DNA from: Aequorivita vitellina
GTDB lineage: Bacteria; Bacteroidota; Bacteroidia; Flavobacteriales; Flavobacteriaceae
Length of the DNA: 64,000 bases
NCBI RefSeq assembly: GCF_022008365.1
Contig: NZ_JAIRBA010000007.1
Span: 1 to 64,000 of the forward strand
Direction: 5' to 3'
The position numbers were made by a program, and so were the translations under genes. Positions 23,978-34,085 of this stretch are shown in pieces (the stretch's first letter is position 1; each line of letters begins with the position of its first letter). The notes below the pieces were generated by a model, which saw nothing but the letters and a program-made list of their open reading frames with translations, was not told the DNA's origin and ran no database searches.

Positions 23978-25264
23978 CTATATTTTAAACGCATTTTGCT
24001 GCGGAAAATAAGCAATATCGCCCAATTGTTCTTCAATTCGAAGCAGTTGGTTGTACTTCGCCATTCTATCGCTTCGTGAAGCAGAACCTGTTTTAATTTG
24101 ACCGCAATTTAACGCCACGGCTAAATCTGCAATTGTGTTATCCTCGGTTTCACCACTTCGATGGCTCATAACTGAAGTATAACCCGCATTGTGCGCCATA
24201 TTTACAGCAGCAATGGTTTCAGTAAGTGTACCAATCTGATTCACTTTTATTAAAATTGAATTTGCAATATTTTCCGAAATACCTTTTGAAAGTCTTTCAA
24301 CGTTGGTTACAAATAAATCGTCACCTACCAACTGTACTTTATGGCCAACTTTTTCGGTTAAATATTTCCAACCTTCCCAGTCGTTTTCATCCATTCCATC
24401 TTCAATTGAAATAATTGGGTATTTTTCGCACAATTCAGCCAAATAATCTGCCTGTTCTTTTGAAGTGCGCACCTTTCCTTTTTCGCCTTCAAATTTGGTA
24501 TAATCGTATTTTTTCTTCACATAAAATTCAGCAGCAGCACAATCTAAAGCAATCATTACGTCGTCGCCCAATTTGTAGCCAGCCTTTTTGGTAGCGATAG
24601 CTATCGTGTCTAAAGCATCCTCTGTGCCATTTAATGTTGGTGCAAAACCACCTTCGTCACCAACTGCCGTACTTAACCCGCGATCGTGCAATACTTTTTT
24701 AAGATTGTGGAAAATCTCGGAACCCATTTGCATAGCGTGAGTAAAATTCTGAGCTTTCACGGGCATCACCATAAATTCCTGAAATGCAATTGGCGCATCA
24801 CTGTGCGAACCGCCATTTATAATATTCATCATTGGCACAGGTAGCGTTTTGGCGCTCACACCGCCCACATAACGGTACAATGGCATTCCCAATTCGTTAG
24901 CAGCTGCCTTTGCACAAGCTAAAGAAACGCCAAGAATTGCATTGGCACCAAGTTTCGATTTGTTTGGAGTGCCATCTAAATCGATCATCGTTTTGTCTAT
25001 AAGCTCCTGTTCAAAAACAGAGATTCCCAGAAGCGTACCGGCTATTTTTCCCTGTACATTTTCAACAGCTTTTAATACGCCTTTGCCCATATAGGCTTTT
25101 CCGCCATCGCGAAGTTCCACAGCTTCGTGCTCGCCAGTAGAAGCTCCCGAAGGCACTGCGGCACGGCCCATAAAACCGTTTTCGGTAATTACGTCAACTT
25201 CAATAGTTGGATTACCTCGGGAATCGAAAATTTGTCTGGCGTTGATATCTATTATGATGCTCAT
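23978..25264 (-). CDS. eno: enolase (phosphopyruvate hydratase)
   Basis: 428 residues, the standard length. It interconverts 2-phosphoglycerate and phosphoenolpyruvate in glycolysis. Family landmarks are [16 protein letters not shown] near the N-terminus, [39 protein letters not shown] with metal-binding residues, [23 protein letters not shown] with the catalytic lysine, and [17 protein letters not shown]. It is a single-gene unit between two hairpins: 25304-25336 on its upstream side (end of carA) and 23932-23960 downstream. Confidence 0.98.
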   Translation of the reverse strand: MSIIIDINARQIFDSRGNPTIEVDVITENGFMGRAAVPSGASTGEHEAVELRDGGKAYMGKGVLKAVENVQGKIAGTLLGISVFEQELIDKTMIDLDGTPNKSKLGANAILGVSLACAKAAANELGMPLYRYVGGVSAKTLPVPMMNIINGGSHSDAPIAFQEFMVMPVKAQNFTHAMQMGSEIFHNLKKVLHDRGLSTAVGDEGGFAPTLNGTEDALDTIAIATKKAGYKLGDDVMIALDCAAAEFYVKKKYDYTKFEGEKGKVRTSKEQADYLAELCEKYPIISIEDGMDENDWEGWKYLTEKVGHKVQLVGDDLFVTNVERLSKGISENIANSILIKVNQIGTLTETIAAVNMAHNAGYTSVMSHRSGETEDNTIADLAVALNCGQIKTGSASRSDRMAKYNQLLRIEEQLGDIAYFPQQNAFKI

Positions 25265-25303
25265 CTAATTATTATTTATTGTTATTGAATATTAAATATT
25301 GAA

Positions 25304-25336
25304 AGACCCCAAAGGTGTGTGAAACCATTGGGGTCT
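25304..25336 (-). terminator. hairpin between carA and eno
   Basis: AGACCCCAA and TTGGGGTCT form a 9-bp stem with further inner pairing (AGGT/ACC), 8 nt after the carA stop codon. A short T-rich stretch (TTTCAATATTTAAT) follows on the minus strand, so it is a probable but not ideal terminator. Confidence 0.7.
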
Positions 25337-25343
25337 AATAATG

Positions 25344-26465
25344 TTATACTGTTTGAAGTTTATGCTTTTCAATACTCTCGATAAACTGATCGAAAAGATA
25401 CGAAGCATCGTGCGGACCTGGGCTAGCTTCTGGATGATATTGCACCGAAAAGGCCGGTTTGTTTTTTAAACGAATTCCTGCGGCAGTATGATCATTTAAA
25501 TGTTCGTGTGTTATTTCAATGTTTGAGTTAGCTTCGGCTTCTTCTCTATTAATAGCGAAACCGTGGTTTTGCGAAGTTATTTCACCTTTACCTGTAACTA
25601 GATTCATTACTGGGTGGTTTATGCCTCGGTGCCCGTTGTGCATTTTATAGGTTGAAACGCCATTGGCCAAAGCCAACATTTGATGCCCCAAACAAATACC
25701 GAACATGGGTAATTCTTTCTCTAATATAGTTTTTACAACTTCAATGGCACTGTGAAGCGGCTGTGGATCTCCGGGCCCGTTTGATATAAAATATCCATCG
25801 GGAGTAAAGGCTTCCATTTCAGCAAAACTGGCGTTGTAAGAAAACACTTTAATGTAGCAATCACGCTCTGCAAGTCTGCGAAGAATGTTTTTCTTTATAC
25901 CTAAATCTAAAGCCGAAATTTTGTATTTAGCGTTTTCCTTTCCGAAGAAATACGGTTCCTTCGTAGAAACTTTTGAAGCGAGCTCTAAGCCATCCATATC
26001 TGGCACGGCGGCTAATTGTTCTTTTAATCCTTCAATATTATCAACATCGGTAGAAATTACGGCGTTCATTGCACCGTTATCGCGAATGTAACTTACCAAA
26101 GCCCGTGTATCTACATCGCTAATGGCAAGCAGATTGTTTCTGTTTAAAAATTCTTCTAATGAATCATCGGCTGCGGGACGGGAATAATGGTAGCTGAAAT
26201 TGCGCACCACCAAACCAGCGATTTTAATTCCTTCAGATTCCACTTCGTCTTTATTAACGCCGTAATTCCCAATGTGGGCGTTGGTGGCAACCATAATCTG
26301 TCCGAAATAGGAAGGATCAGTAAAAATTTCTTGGTAGCCGGTCATTCCAGTGTTGAAACAAACTTCGCCAAAGGCTGTGCCTTCTTTGTTTCCAACTGCT
26401 TTTCCGTAGAAAATAGTTCCGTCTGCTAATAAAATAAGAGCTTTTTTTCGTGTTTGGTATTTCAT
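25344..26465 (-). CDS. carA: carbamoyl-phosphate synthase small (glutaminase) subunit
   Basis: 373 residues. The N-terminal CPSase small-chain domain (about 8-140; FGEVCFNTGMTGYQEIFTDPSY) is followed by a class I glutamine amidotransferase with nucleophile Cys258 in FGICLGHQ and His344/Glu346 in YHPEASPGPHD. It releases ammonia from glutamine for carbamoyl phosphate, feeding pyrimidine and arginine synthesis. The large subunit gene carB is not adjacent, unlike in many bacteria. It lies behind the ribosomal superoperon but beyond a strong terminator. Confidence 0.96.
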   Translation of the reverse strand: MKYQTRKKALILLADGTIFYGKAVGNKEGTAFGEVCFNTGMTGYQEIFTDPSYFGQIMVATNAHIGNYGVNKDEVESEGIKIAGLVVRNFSYHYSRPAADDSLEEFLNRNNLLAISDVDTRALVSYIRDNGAMNAVISTDVDNIEGLKEQLAAVPDMDGLELASKVSTKEPYFFGKENAKYKISALDLGIKKNILRRLAERDCYIKVFSYNASFAEMEAFTPDGYFISNGPGDPQPLHSAIEVVKTILEKELPMFGICLGHQMLALANGVSTYKMHNGHRGINHPVMNLVTGKGEITSQNHGFAINREEAEANSNIEITHEHLNDHTAAGIRLKNKPAFSVQYHPEASPGPHDASYLFDQFIESIEKHKLQTV

Positions 26466-26531
26466 TCTTTGAAGGTTTCAACCCCTCGACAAGCGAAAGG
26501 TGGCATTTATTAGGTTTCTCAAAAATCTTTG

Positions 26532-26539
26532 CAAAAATA
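26532..26539 (-). promoter_or_regulatory. candidate -7 element of carA
   Basis: CAAAAATA on the plus strand reads TATTTTTG on the minus strand, matching TAnnTTTG, 67 nt before the carA ATG and right behind the rplQ terminator. No -33 TTTG at the expected spacing. Confidence 0.35.
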
Positions 26540-26542
26540 GTA

Positions 26543-26578
26543 TAAAAAAAAGGGATAAACGAAAACGCTTATCCCTTT
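26543..26578 (-). terminator. terminator of the ribosomal protein superoperon
   Basis: AAAGGGATAA and TTATCCCTTT arms around a 10-nt loop. On the minus strand the stem is followed by eight T residues. It lies 25 nt after the rplQ stop codon and closes the rpsL-to-rplQ run. Confidence 0.95.
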
Positions 26579-26602
26579 GTTATTTATTGAATTAGAATTC
26601 AT

Positions 26603-27100
26603 TTATTCCTCTTCTTTTTTAGCTTCTTTCTCGGCTTTTGCTGGTGCGGCTTTCGCAGCAGGAGCAGCAGCAGAAGATCCGCCTCCACGGCGACTTCTAC
26701 GAGTAGATTTTTTCTTGGTAGCTTTGCCGGCGTTGTAAAGTTCGTTGAAATCAACAAGCTCTATCATTGCCATATCTGCGTTATCACCTAGACGGTTACC
26801 CAATTTAATAATACGGGTGTACCCTCCCGGACGGTCACCAACTTTTGGCGCAACAGTTCTAAAAAGTTCTGCAACTGCATCTTTTTGACGCAATTTTGCA
26901 AAAACCAATCGACGGTTGTGTGTAGTATCTTCCTTAGACTTAGTTACCAATGGCTCAACAAATTGTTTTAAAGCTTTTGCTTTTGCAACAGTTGTGTTTA
27001 TTCTTTTGTGTTCTATTAAAGAACTCGCCATATTAGCCAACATTGAGTGTCTATGGGCCGTTTTTCTACTTAATTGATTTATTTTTTTTCCGTGTCTCAT
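26603..27100 (-). CDS. rplQ: 50S ribosomal protein L17
   Basis: 165 residues. The L17 domain (about 1-120: [59 protein letters not shown]) is followed by a low-complexity Lys/Ala/Glu tail with [10 protein letters not shown] and repeated KAEKEAKK. Such tails are common in Bacteroidota, while E. coli L17 has about 127 residues. It sits near the peptide exit tunnel of the 50S subunit. It is the last gene of the superoperon and is separated from rpoA by an unusually long 147-nt spacer containing a palindromic heptamer repeat. Confidence 0.98.
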   Translation of the reverse strand: MRHGKKINQLSRKTAHRHSMLANMASSLIEHKRINTTVAKAKALKQFVEPLVTKSKEDTTHNRRLVFAKLRQKDAVAELFRTVAPKVGDRPGGYTRIIKLGNRLGDNADMAMIELVDFNELYNAGKATKKKSTRRSRRGGGSSAAAPAAKAAPAKAEKEAKKEEE

Positions 27101-27170
27101 GACATTTTTATTTTCATCATCTTGCTACAAAATCCGTTCTTCGGAGAGCAAATTATGATGGATTATTAAT

Positions 27171-27244
27171 AGATTTGAGATGTAAGATGTGAGATATGAA
27201 ATAACAGAATAAATCTAAAATCTCATATCTAAAATCTCACGTCT
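27171..27244. repeat. head-to-head heptamer arrays forming a hairpin (rpoA-rplQ spacer)
   Basis: AGAT recurs every 7 bp at 27171, 27178, 27185 and 27192. ATCT (or GTCT) recurs every 7 bp at 27213, 27220, 27227, 27234 and 27241. The two halves are complementary: AGATGTGAGAT (27185-27195) pairs with ATCTCACGTCT (27234-27244) with one mismatch. The repeat thus has both the 7-bp period of the other arrays and a stem-loop layout, placed 3 nt after the rpoA stop codon. Confidence 0.85.
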
Positions 27245-27247
27245 ATA

Positions 27248-28240
27248 TTAGTCTTTATCTAATTTATACTTTGCAAGATCCATCCCGAAGTTTAGGCCTT
27301 TAACACTTACAAGCTCTTCAAGCTCGGTTAGTGATTTTTTACCAAAGTTGCGGAATTTCATCAAGTCGTTTTTGTTGTAAGACACGAGGTCGCCCAAGGT
27401 ATCAACTTCTGCAGCTTTCAAACAGTTTAGTGCACGAACCGAAAGATCCATATCTACTAGTTTTGTTTTAAGCAACTGACGCATGTGAAGCGATTCTTCG
27501 TCATACGTTTCAGTTTGTGCAATCTCATCTGCCTCTAGTGTTATGCGCTCATCGCTGAACAGCATAAAGTGGTGGATTAACGTTTTTGCAGCTTCGGTTA
27601 AAGCATCTTTTGGGTGAATTGAGCCATCAGTAACGATTTCGAATACTAATTTTTCGTAATCTGTTTTCTGTTCTACACGGAAGTTTTCAATACTGTACTT
27701 CACATTTTTAATTGGGGTGTAGATAGAATCTGTAAAGATGGTTCCCAATGGAGCGTTCGCTTTTTTGTTCTCTTCAGCAGGAACATAACCGCGACCTTTT
27801 TCGATAGTGATTTCCATATTAAGGTTCACTTTCTTATCCATATTGCAAATAACCAATTCTGGATTCAATACTTGAAATCCTGAAATGAATTTTTGGAAAT
27901 CACCTGCTTTCAACTGTTCGTTTCCAGAAATAGAAATAGTAACGGTTTCGTTATCTATTTCGTCTATCTGTCTTTTAAAACGAACTTGTTTTAGGTTCAA
28001 AATAATTTCAGTAACATCTTCCACTACTCCAGCAATGGTAGAAAATTCGTGGTCCACACCTTCCATGCGAACTGAAGTGATGGCGAATCCTTCCAAAGAG
28101 GAAAGTAATACACGTCTTAATGCGTTACCGATGGTAAGTCCGTAACCTGGTTCTAAAGGACGAAATTCAAATTTCCCTTCAAAATCGGTAGAATTTACCA
28201 TTATAACTTTATCAGGCTTCTGAAAACTAAATACTGCCAT
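27248..28240 (-). CDS. rpoA: DNA-directed RNA polymerase alpha subunit
   Basis: 330 residues. The N-terminal dimerisation domain (about 1-230) contains [22 protein letters not shown] and [15 protein letters not shown] linker and the alpha-CTD with helix-hairpin-helix (about 255-320: [32 protein letters not shown]) follow. It starts assembly of the polymerase, and its CTD contacts upstream DNA and regulators. It lies 21 nt after rpsD, the usual alpha-operon order. Confidence 0.98.
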   Translation of the reverse strand: MAVFSFQKPDKVIMVNSTDFEGKFEFRPLEPGYGLTIGNALRRVLLSSLEGFAITSVRMEGVDHEFSTIAGVVEDVTEIILNLKQVRFKRQIDEIDNETVTISISGNEQLKAGDFQKFISGFQVLNPELVICNMDKKVNLNMEITIEKGRGYVPAEENKKANAPLGTIFTDSIYTPIKNVKYSIENFRVEQKTDYEKLVFEIVTDGSIHPKDALTEAAKTLIHHFMLFSDERITLEADEIAQTETYDEESLHMRQLLKTKLVDMDLSVRALNCLKAAEVDTLGDLVSYNKNDLMKFRNFGKKSLTELEELVSVKGLNFGMDLAKYKLDKD

Positions 28241-28261
28241 AATTGACTTTCTGTTTTTTTA

Positions 28262-28867
28262 TTATTTAGAATATAATTCTACAATCAACTGTTCGTTGAT
28301 GTTTTCTGGAATTTGGATACGTTCTGGGATAGAAACAAAAGTTCCTTCCTTTTTTTCACCATTCCAAGAAATCCATTCGTAAACGTGGCTTGCATTATCC
28401 AACGAGTTGTTTATAGCCTCAAGCGATTTTGATTTCTCTCTTACGGCCACCACGTCTCCAGGTCTTAACTGGTATGATGGAATATTTACTTTTTCACCAT
28501 TAACGGTGATATGGCGGTGAGAAACTAATTGTCTAGCTCCAGAGCGACTTGGAGAAATTCCTAATCTGTACACTACGTTATCTAAACGAGACTCACACAA
28601 TTGTAACAATACGGTACCGGTAATTCCGGGTGCTGCAGTTGCTTTTTTAAACATATTTCTGAACTGACGCTCCAAAATACCATACGTGTATTTTGTTTTT
28701 TGCTTTTCAGCAAGTTGGATTGCGTATTCAGATTTTTTACCGCGGCGACGTGTGTTACCGTGTTGCCCTGGTGGGTAATTTCTTTTTTCAAAAGACTTAT
28801 CGTCTCCGAAAATTGCTTCCCCGAATTTACGGGCTATTTTAGTTTTTGGACCAGTATATCTTGCCAT
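28262..28867 (-). CDS. rpsD: 30S ribosomal protein S4
   Basis: 201 residues: an N-terminal region ([20 protein letters not shown]) followed by an S4 RNA-binding domain (about 92-155; [33 protein letters not shown]). It nucleates 30S assembly on 16S rRNA and is the autogenous repressor of the alpha operon in E. coli. No zinc-binding cysteine cluster is present at the N-terminus. The 144-nt spacer before it, with a strong inverted repeat, could host such control here; that is inference. Confidence 0.98.
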   Translation of the reverse strand: MARYTGPKTKIARKFGEAIFGDDKSFEKRNYPPGQHGNTRRRGKKSEYAIQLAEKQKTKYTYGILERQFRNMFKKATAAPGITGTVLLQLCESRLDNVVYRLGISPSRSGARQLVSHRHITVNGEKVNIPSYQLRPGDVVAVREKSKSLEAINNSLDNASHVYEWISWNGEKKEGTFVSIPERIQIPENINEQLIVELYSK

Positions 28868-28959
28868 TTCTAGGTTTAAATTTTGAAGGAAAACTAAATT
28901 AAGGTCTTATTCTTATCCTTTAGCTTCTATATGCCTTCGATTGATATTTATTAATAAAA

Positions 28960-28999
28960 TTTGAATTACGACTGAAAAATAATTCAATCGTAATTCAAA
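28960..28999 (-). promoter_or_regulatory. 12-bp inverted repeat in the rpsK-rpsD spacer
   Basis: TTTGAATTACGA (28960-28971) and TCGTAATTCAAA (28988-28999) are perfect complements around a 16-nt loop. The hairpin begins 12 nt after the rpsK stop codon and about 90 nt before rpsD. There is no following U tract, so it looks more like an mRNA processing, stability or regulatory structure than a terminator. Confidence 0.6.
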
Positions 29000-29011
29000 A
29001 ATTGTATGTAA

Positions 29012-29413
29012 TTATACTCTTCTTCTTTTAGGAGGACGACATCCGTTGTGCGGCATTGGGGTAACATCGATAATTTCGGTTACCTCAATTCCGGCATTGT
29101 GGATAGAACGTATGGCAGATTCTCTACCATTTCCTGGACCTTTTACGTAAACTTTAACTTTACGCAAGCCAGCGTCGTGTGCAGTTTTAGCACAGTCTTC
29201 TGAAGCCAATTGAGCTGCATACGGTGTGTTTTTCTTAGATCCACGGAAGCCCATTTTACCAGCTGAGGACCAAGAGATAACATCTCCATTTTTATTTGTT
29301 AACGACACGATAATGTTGTTGAAGGAAGCCGTAATATGTGCTTCACCAACAGATTCAACATTAACCTTGCGTTTTTTAACTGATTTTGTAGTCTTAGACG
29401 TTGTCTTTGCCAT
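29012..29413 (-). CDS. rpsK: 30S ribosomal protein S11
   Basis: 133 residues. A basic N-terminal extension ([15 protein letters not shown]) precedes the S11 core with [36 protein letters not shown] and the conserved C-terminus [18 protein letters not shown]. It forms part of the 30S platform beside the Shine-Dalgarno/anti-SD region. It lies 11 nt behind rpsM; the next spacer, to rpsD, is long. Confidence 0.98.
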   Translation of the reverse strand: MAKTTSKTTKSVKKRKVNVESVGEAHITASFNNIIVSLTNKNGDVISWSSAGKMGFRGSKKNTPYAAQLASEDCAKTAHDAGLRKVKVYVKGPGNGRESAIRSIHNAGIEVTEIIDVTPMPHNGCRPPKRRRV

Positions 29414-29424
29414 AACTCTAGGTT

Positions 29425-29799
29425 TTATTTAGTTGCTTTTTTCTTGTTAGCAACAGTTTTACGTTTTCCTTTTCTTGTACGAGAGTTATTCTTAGTACGT
29501 TGTCCTCTTAACGGAAGACCCGATCTGTGACGAATACCTCTGTAACAACCAATATCCATTAAGCGTTTAATGCTTAATTGAACTTCACTACGTAATTCAC
29601 CTTCGATTTTGAAAGACCCTACAGCGTCACGAATAGCTCCGATTTCATCATCGTTCCATTCGCTTACTTTTTTGTCTTCGTCAACTCCGGCTTTGTTCAG
29701 AATATCTTGGGCACGGCTTTTACCAATTCCGAAGATATACGTTAACGCGATTACACCCCTTTTGTGCTTCGGGATATCTACACCTGCGATTCTTGCCAT
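29425..29799 (-). CDS. rpsM: 30S ribosomal protein S13
   Basis: 124 residues: [26 protein letters not shown] with the helix-two-turn-helix start, then [21 protein letters not shown] and a very basic C-terminal tail ([17 protein letters not shown]) that reaches toward tRNAs in the A and P sites. It sits in the 30S head and contacts the 50S subunit. It follows rpmJ after 3 nt. Confidence 0.98.
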   Translation of the reverse strand: MARIAGVDIPKHKRGVIALTYIFGIGKSRAQDILNKAGVDEDKKVSEWNDDEIGAIRDAVGSFKIEGELRSEVQLSIKRLMDIGCYRGIRHRSGLPLRGQRTKNNSRTRKGKRKTVANKKKATK

Positions 29800-29802
29800 A
29801 AC

Positions 29803-29919
29803 TTATCCTTGTCTTTGTTTGAACTTTGGGTTCTTTTTGTTAATTACATATAATCTGCCTTTTCTGCGTACAATTTTGCAGTCGGCACTTCTTTTCTTTA
29901 CGGATGCTCTTACTTTCAT
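29803..29919 (-). CDS. rpmJ: 50S ribosomal protein L36 (zinc-free form)
   Basis: 38 residues, starting at ATG 29919 and ending with TAA at 29803, read directly from the spacer between infA and rpsM. The sequence starts [20 protein letters not shown] and ends NPKFKQRQG, matching L36. Of the four classical zinc ligands (Cys11, Cys14, Cys27, His33 by position) only Cys14 remains; the others are Ser, Asn and Phe. It is therefore a C-minus form, as in other Bacteroidota I recall. Confidence 0.97.
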   Translation of the reverse strand: MKVRASVKKRSADCKIVRRKGRLYVINKKNPKFKQRQG

Positions 29920-29963
29920 CTCTTTTCGTTTTTATATTTCAATGAACCGTGAGGTCCGTTGCA

Positions 29964-30179
29964 TTAATATCTGTATGTTATTCTTGCCTTAGTTAAATCG
30001 TAAGGGCTCATTTCAAGCTTCACTTTATCTCCTGGCAACAATTTAATGTAGTGCATTCGCATTTTACCAGAAATGTGTGCGGTTACTATGTGACCGTTTT
30101 CTAATTCAACACGGAACATAGCGTTTGATAGTGCTTCCACTATACTTCCGTCTTGTTCTATTGCGCTTTGTTTTGCCAT
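29964..30179 (-). CDS. infA: translation initiation factor IF-1
   Basis: 71 residues forming a single S1/OB-fold domain: [59 protein letters not shown] and TKARITYRY. It binds the 30S A site during initiation. It lies 2 nt after secY; adk and map, which lie between secY and infA in many bacteria, are absent here, the known Bacteroidota order. Confidence 0.98.
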   Translation of the reverse strand: MAKQSAIEQDGSIVEALSNAMFRVELENGHIVTAHISGKMRMHYIKLLPGDKVKLEMSPYDLTKARITYRY

Positions 30180-30181
30180 AA

Positions 30182-31525
30182 TTATGCTACTGCTTTTCTA
30201 TTTTTACCACTTTTCATTAAACCATCGTAATGACGATTTAACAAGTATGAATTAACTTGTTGCATTGTATCGATAGCTACACCAACCATGATTAATAGTG
30301 AAGTACCACCGTAGAATAATGCCCAACCCTGTTGAATGCCCATCAACTTAACAACGAATGCAGGGAAAATTGCAATCAATGCTAAAAAGATAGAACCTGG
30401 TAGGGTTATTTGAGACATAATTCGGTCTAAATATTCAGCGGTTTGTGATCCTGGTTTAATACCGGGTATAAAACCACCGCTACGTTTAAGATCGTCTGCC
30501 ATTTTGTTAGTTGGCACCGTAATAGCAGTATAGAAATACGTGAATATTATAATTAATACTGCAAATACAAGATTGTACCAGAATCCGAAGATATCGCTGA
30601 AGGTAGCTTGAATACTTTGTGATAAATCACTATCATTTAGACTAGCTACTGCAGATGGAACAAACATTATTGCTTGCGCAAAGATAATAGGCATTACTCC
30701 AGAAGCGTTTAACTTTAAAGGAATAAATTGACGTGCTCCAAATATGTTTTTTTCAAAACCACCCGTTGCTGTTCTTCTTGCGTATTGTACCGGAATTTTT
30801 CTTACCGCCATTACCAACATAATTGATAATAGAATAATTACAAACCAGATAACCAATTCAATAAGTATCATAATCAAACCTCCGTTTGACTCCATTACTC
30901 TTGAAACAAATTCCTGAGCAAACGACTGAGGCAAACGTGCAATAATACCAACCATAATTAATATGGAGATACCGTTACCAATACCTTTATCTGTAATTTT
31001 TTCACCCAACCACATTGCAAATATCGTTCCAGTTACTAAGATAATTACAGATGAAACATAGAACATTAAGCTCTGTCCCATAACAAAAGCTTCTGCTGGC
31101 ACTCCCATTGCTGGAAGACCTGCAAGATAACTTGGTGCTTGTACCAAACATATACCGATGGTTAACCAACGCGTAATCTGATTGATTTTTTTACGACCAC
31201 TTTCACCTTCTTTTTGTAATTTTTGAAGATATGGTACTGCAATTTGCATCAATTGAACAACGATCGAGGCAGAAATATAAGGCATAATACCCAATGCAAA
31301 AACAGAAGCATTGGCAAAAGCCCCTCCTGTAAATGCGTTAAGCAATCCGCCAATTCCACCTGAATCAAATTTACCAGCAAACTGTGCTAACATATCTGCA
31401 TCAATACCCGGAAGTACAACTTGCGCACCAAAACGATACACCAAAAGCATTCCTAAGGTTAGAATAATGCGGTTACGCAACTCTTCTATTTTCCAAACAT
31501 TTTTTAAGGTTTCGATAAATTTCAT
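30182..31525 (-). CDS. secY: preprotein translocase subunit SecY
   Basis: 447 residues with ten expected membrane helices. Landmarks are the N-terminal [20 protein letters not shown], the plug region [30 protein letters not shown], and the signature [12 protein letters not shown]-like [13 protein letters not shown]. The cytoplasmic loop [17 protein letters not shown] lies in the C-terminal half. It forms the Sec channel in the inner membrane. It lies 11 nt after rplO, the spc-operon position. Confidence 0.98.
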   Translation of the reverse strand: MKFIETLKNVWKIEELRNRIILTLGMLLVYRFGAQVVLPGIDADMLAQFAGKFDSGGIGGLLNAFTGGAFANASVFALGIMPYISASIVVQLMQIAVPYLQKLQKEGESGRKKINQITRWLTIGICLVQAPSYLAGLPAMGVPAEAFVMGQSLMFYVSSVIILVTGTIFAMWLGEKITDKGIGNGISILIMVGIIARLPQSFAQEFVSRVMESNGGLIMILIELVIWFVIILLSIMLVMAVRKIPVQYARRTATGGFEKNIFGARQFIPLKLNASGVMPIIFAQAIMFVPSAVASLNDSDLSQSIQATFSDIFGFWYNLVFAVLIIIFTYFYTAITVPTNKMADDLKRSGGFIPGIKPGSQTAEYLDRIMSQITLPGSIFLALIAIFPAFVVKLMGIQQGWALFYGGTSLLIMVGVAIDTMQQVNSYLLNRHYDGLMKSGKNRKAVA

Positions 31526-31536
31526 CCTTGCTGTTG

Positions 31537-31989
31537 TTACAATGTTACTACTTCGCCTCCGGCCGCTTCAATAGCTTCTTTTGCCGAGGCAGTAAACTTG
31601 TGTGCAGATACTTTTAGTTTTGCCTTAATCTCTCCTCTTCCTAAAATCTTAACCATTTCGTTCTTTCCAGCAAGACCTAAACCAAAAAAGGTTTCGAAGT
31701 CTACGGTATCTTTTATTTTTTTGTCGTCAACCAATTGTTGTAGGGTATCGATGTTGATACCTTTGTACTCCTTTCGGTTTATGTTTGTAAAGCCAAACTT
31801 AGGAACACGACGTTGTAGTGGCATTTGACCACCTTCAAATCCAATTTTCTTGGAATATCCTGAACGTGATTTTGCTCCTTTATGTCCGCGGGTGGCAGTA
31901 CCACCTTTACCGGAACCTTGTCCGCGACCTACTCGCTTGCCTTGATTTTTCACCGATCCTTCGGCGGGTTGTAAGTTACTTAAATCCAT
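31537..31989 (-). CDS. rplO: 50S ribosomal protein L15
   Basis: 150 residues. It opens MDLSNLQPAEGSVKNQGKRV, then has the Gly/Lys-rich stretch GRGQGSGKGGTATRGHKGAK, GFEGGQMPLQRRVPKFGF and the C-terminal domain ending KEAIEAAGGEVVTL. The glycine-rich extended N-terminus threads into 23S rRNA. It sits 12 nt after rpmD. Confidence 0.98.
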   Translation of the reverse strand: MDLSNLQPAEGSVKNQGKRVGRGQGSGKGGTATRGHKGAKSRSGYSKKIGFEGGQMPLQRRVPKFGFTNINRKEYKGINIDTLQQLVDDKKIKDTVDFETFFGLGLAGKNEMVKILGRGEIKAKLKVSAHKFTASAKEAIEAAGGEVVTL

Positions 31990-32001
31990 TTTCGTGTTTC
32001 C

Positions 32002-32181
32002 TTATTTAGTTTCAACTGAAACTAAGTGATTAACTTTATTGATCATACCAAGAATGCTTGGCGAGTCTTCATGCTCTACGGTCTGTCCCATTTTGTGTAG
32101 GCCCAGTGCTTCCATAGTTAGCTTTTGGTCTTTCGGGCGTTTAATAACGCTTCTTACCTTTGTTACTTTAATTTTTGCCAT
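32002..32181 (-). CDS. rpmD: 50S ribosomal protein L30
   Basis: 59 residues read directly from the rpsE-rplO gap: ATG at 32181, stop TAA at 32002. The sequence begins [20 protein letters not shown], continues [20 protein letters not shown] and [19 protein letters not shown]. It matches the short bacterial L30 with the ferredoxin-like fold and GLxKxxxxV motif. Spacings of 11 nt (rpsE) and 12 nt (rplO) fit the spc operon. Confidence 0.97.
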   Translation of the reverse strand: MAKIKVTKVRSVIKRPKDQKLTMEALGLHKMGQTVEHEDSPSILGMINKVNHLVSVETK

Positions 32182-32192
32182 CGCTCTGATAT

Positions 32193-32717
32193 TTATCCTT
32201 TGAATACTTTTTCAAGTGAAATTCCTCTTTGGTCTGCAATAGTTTGTGCACTTCGCATTTGCAATAGCGCATCAAAAGTTGCCTTCACCACGTTATGTGG
32301 ATTAGAAGATCCTTGAGATTTTGAAAGTACATCGTGTACTCCAACAGCCTCTAGTACGGCACGTACAGCACCACCGGCAATTACTCCTGTACCAGGTGCG
32401 GCCGGTAGCAAGTTTACACGAGCTCCACCGTATTTTCCTTTTTGTTCGTGTGGAAGGGTTACCTTATTAAGAGGTATGCGAACTAAGTTTTTCTTAGCAT
32501 CTTCAATAGCTTTTGCTATCGCGCTAGCTACATCCTTGGATTTCCCAAGTCCGTGGCCTACCACTCCTTTTTCGTCACCAACAACTACAATAGCTGAAAA
32601 TCCAAAGGCACGACCACCTTTAGTCACCTTGGTTACACGTTGTACACCTACCAAACGGTCTTTTAATTCAAGACCTCCTGGTTTTACTAATTCTACGTTT
32701 TTATAATCTTGATACAT
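32193..32717 (-). CDS. rpsE: 30S ribosomal protein S5
   Basis: 174 residues. The double-stranded-RNA-binding N-domain contains [20 protein letters not shown] and [19 protein letters not shown]. The C-domain contains [21 protein letters not shown] and [20 protein letters not shown]. It contributes to decoding accuracy and the mRNA entry tunnel of the 30S subunit. It sits 8 nt after rplR. Confidence 0.98.
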   Translation of the reverse strand: MYQDYKNVELVKPGGLELKDRLVGVQRVTKVTKGGRAFGFSAIVVVGDEKGVVGHGLGKSKDVASAIAKAIEDAKKNLVRIPLNKVTLPHEQKGKYGGARVNLLPAAPGTGVIAGGAVRAVLEAVGVHDVLSKSQGSSNPHNVVKATFDALLQMRSAQTIADQRGISLEKVFKG

Positions 32718-32725
32718 AATACTAC

Positions 32726-33082
32726 TTAGAATTTAAGGCCACCTTCGCGTGCGCCTTCAGCTAATGATTTTACTCTTCCGTGGTAGAGGTAACCGCCCCT
32801 GTCAAATGCGATGGTTTCAACACCTGCTTTAACAGCTTTTTCTGCGATTGCTTTTCCTACCATTTTTGCAGCTTCAACTTTGTTTACTTTTGAAGCGTCA
32901 ATGTCTTTATCTCTTGAAGATGCAGCAATAATGGTTCTTCCATTTACATCGTCTATAATTTGAGCGTATATTTCTTTGTTGCTACGGAATACAGCCAAAC
33001 GTGGACGACTTTCTGTCCCCTCAACGGTTTTTCTGATTCGCATGCGTAAACGCTCTCTTCTTTCGTATTTTGATAATGCCAT
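32726..33082 (-). CDS. rplR: 50S ribosomal protein L18
   Basis: 118 residues: basic N-terminus [20 protein letters not shown], then [37 protein letters not shown] and the C-terminal [20 protein letters not shown]. It attaches 5S rRNA to the 50S central protuberance with L5. It lies 11 nt after rplF. Confidence 0.98.
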   Translation of the reverse strand: MALSKYERRERLRMRIRKTVEGTESRPRLAVFRSNKEIYAQIIDDVNGRTIIAASSRDKDIDASKVNKVEAAKMVGKAIAEKAVKAGVETIAFDRGGYLYHGRVKSLAEGAREGGLKF

Positions 33083-33093
33083 AACTCTATTTG

Positions 33094-33636
33094 TTATGCA
33101 GATTTACCTGCTTTTCTTCTTAATTGTTCACCTACAAACTTAATACCTTTTCCTTTGTACGGTTCTGGTTTGCGGAAAGAGCGAATTTTTGCCGCTACTT
33201 GCCCTACCAGTTGCTTGTCGTGAGAAGTTAGTTTTACGATTGGGTTTTTTCCCTTATCAGATACAGTTTCAACTTTTACCTCTGGCGCGATGTCCAAAAC
33301 AATATTGTGTGAAAAGCCTAAAGCCAAATCTAATTTTTGTCCTTGGTTGCTAGCGCGATAACCCACACCTACCAATTCTAATTGTTTGGTCCATCCGTTG
33401 TTTACGCCTTCAATCATATTGTTTACTAAAGATCTGTATAGACCGTGTTTTGCAATATGGTCTTTTGATTCTGAAGGGCGTTCAACAATAACTTGATTAT
33501 CTTCTACTTTTACGCTTACCTCAGAAAACTCCTGAGATAATTCGCCTAATTTTCCTTTTACGGTAATTACGTTGTCTTTTACATCAACTGTAACTCCTTG
33601 TGGGATTGCTACCGGGTTTTTACCTATTCTTGACAT
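33094..33636 (-). CDS. rplF: 50S ribosomal protein L6
   Basis: 180 residues with two related L6 domains: [32 protein letters not shown] in the first and [20 protein letters not shown] in the second. The signature [20 protein letters not shown] lies near the C-terminus. It sits near the sarcin-ricin loop and the factor-binding site. The spacing from rpsH is 15 nt. Confidence 0.98.
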   Translation of the reverse strand: MSRIGKNPVAIPQGVTVDVKDNVITVKGKLGELSQEFSEVSVKVEDNQVIVERPSESKDHIAKHGLYRSLVNNMIEGVNNGWTKQLELVGVGYRASNQGQKLDLALGFSHNIVLDIAPEVKVETVSDKGKNPIVKLTSHDKQLVGQVAAKIRSFRKPEPYKGKGIKFVGEQLRRKAGKSA

Positions 33637-33651
33637 TTCTTTGTCTATTTT

Positions 33652-34053
33652 TTAGTAAACGTAACACAATACTTCGCCACCAATATTCTGCGCTTTGGCT
33701 TGTTTGCCTGTCATAACTCCCGAAGAAGTTGTAACAATTGCAATTCCAAGACCGTTTAGAACGCGCGGAAGCTCTAATGAACCTGCATATTTACGTAAAC
33801 CTGGTTTACTAATTCTTTGAATTTTCTTGATTACCGATTCCTTGGTAAGCTTGTCGTATTTCAACGCAATTTTGATAATACCTTGTGGGGTACTTTCGTC
33901 ATCAAATTTGTAGCTTAAAATGTAACCTTGATCAAAAAGGATTTTTGTAATCTCCTTTTTTAGATTAGACGCTGGAATCTCTACTACGCGATGTCCGGCT
34001 TTTGCAGCATTTCTAACACGTGTTAGATAATCTGAAATTGGATCTATATTCAT
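33652..34053 (-). CDS. rpsH: 30S ribosomal protein S8
   Basis: 133 residues or one fewer: it starts MNIDPISDYLTRVRNAAKAG, ends with the hallmark TSSGVMTGKQAKAQNIGGEVL and CYVY. It binds helix 21 of 16S rRNA, and in E. coli it also represses the spc operon by binding mRNA near rplE. Here it follows rpsN after an unusually long, structured 96-nt spacer. Confidence 0.98.
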   Translation of the reverse strand: MNIDPISDYLTRVRNAAKAGHRVVEIPASNLKKEITKILFDQGYILSYKFDDESTPQGIIKIALKYDKLTKESVIKKIQRISKPGLRKYAGSLELPRVLNGLGIAIVTTSSGVMTGKQAKAQNIGGEVLCYVY

Positions 34054-34085
34054 TTATTTGAATTTGCGGATGTGGTTTTCAGATT

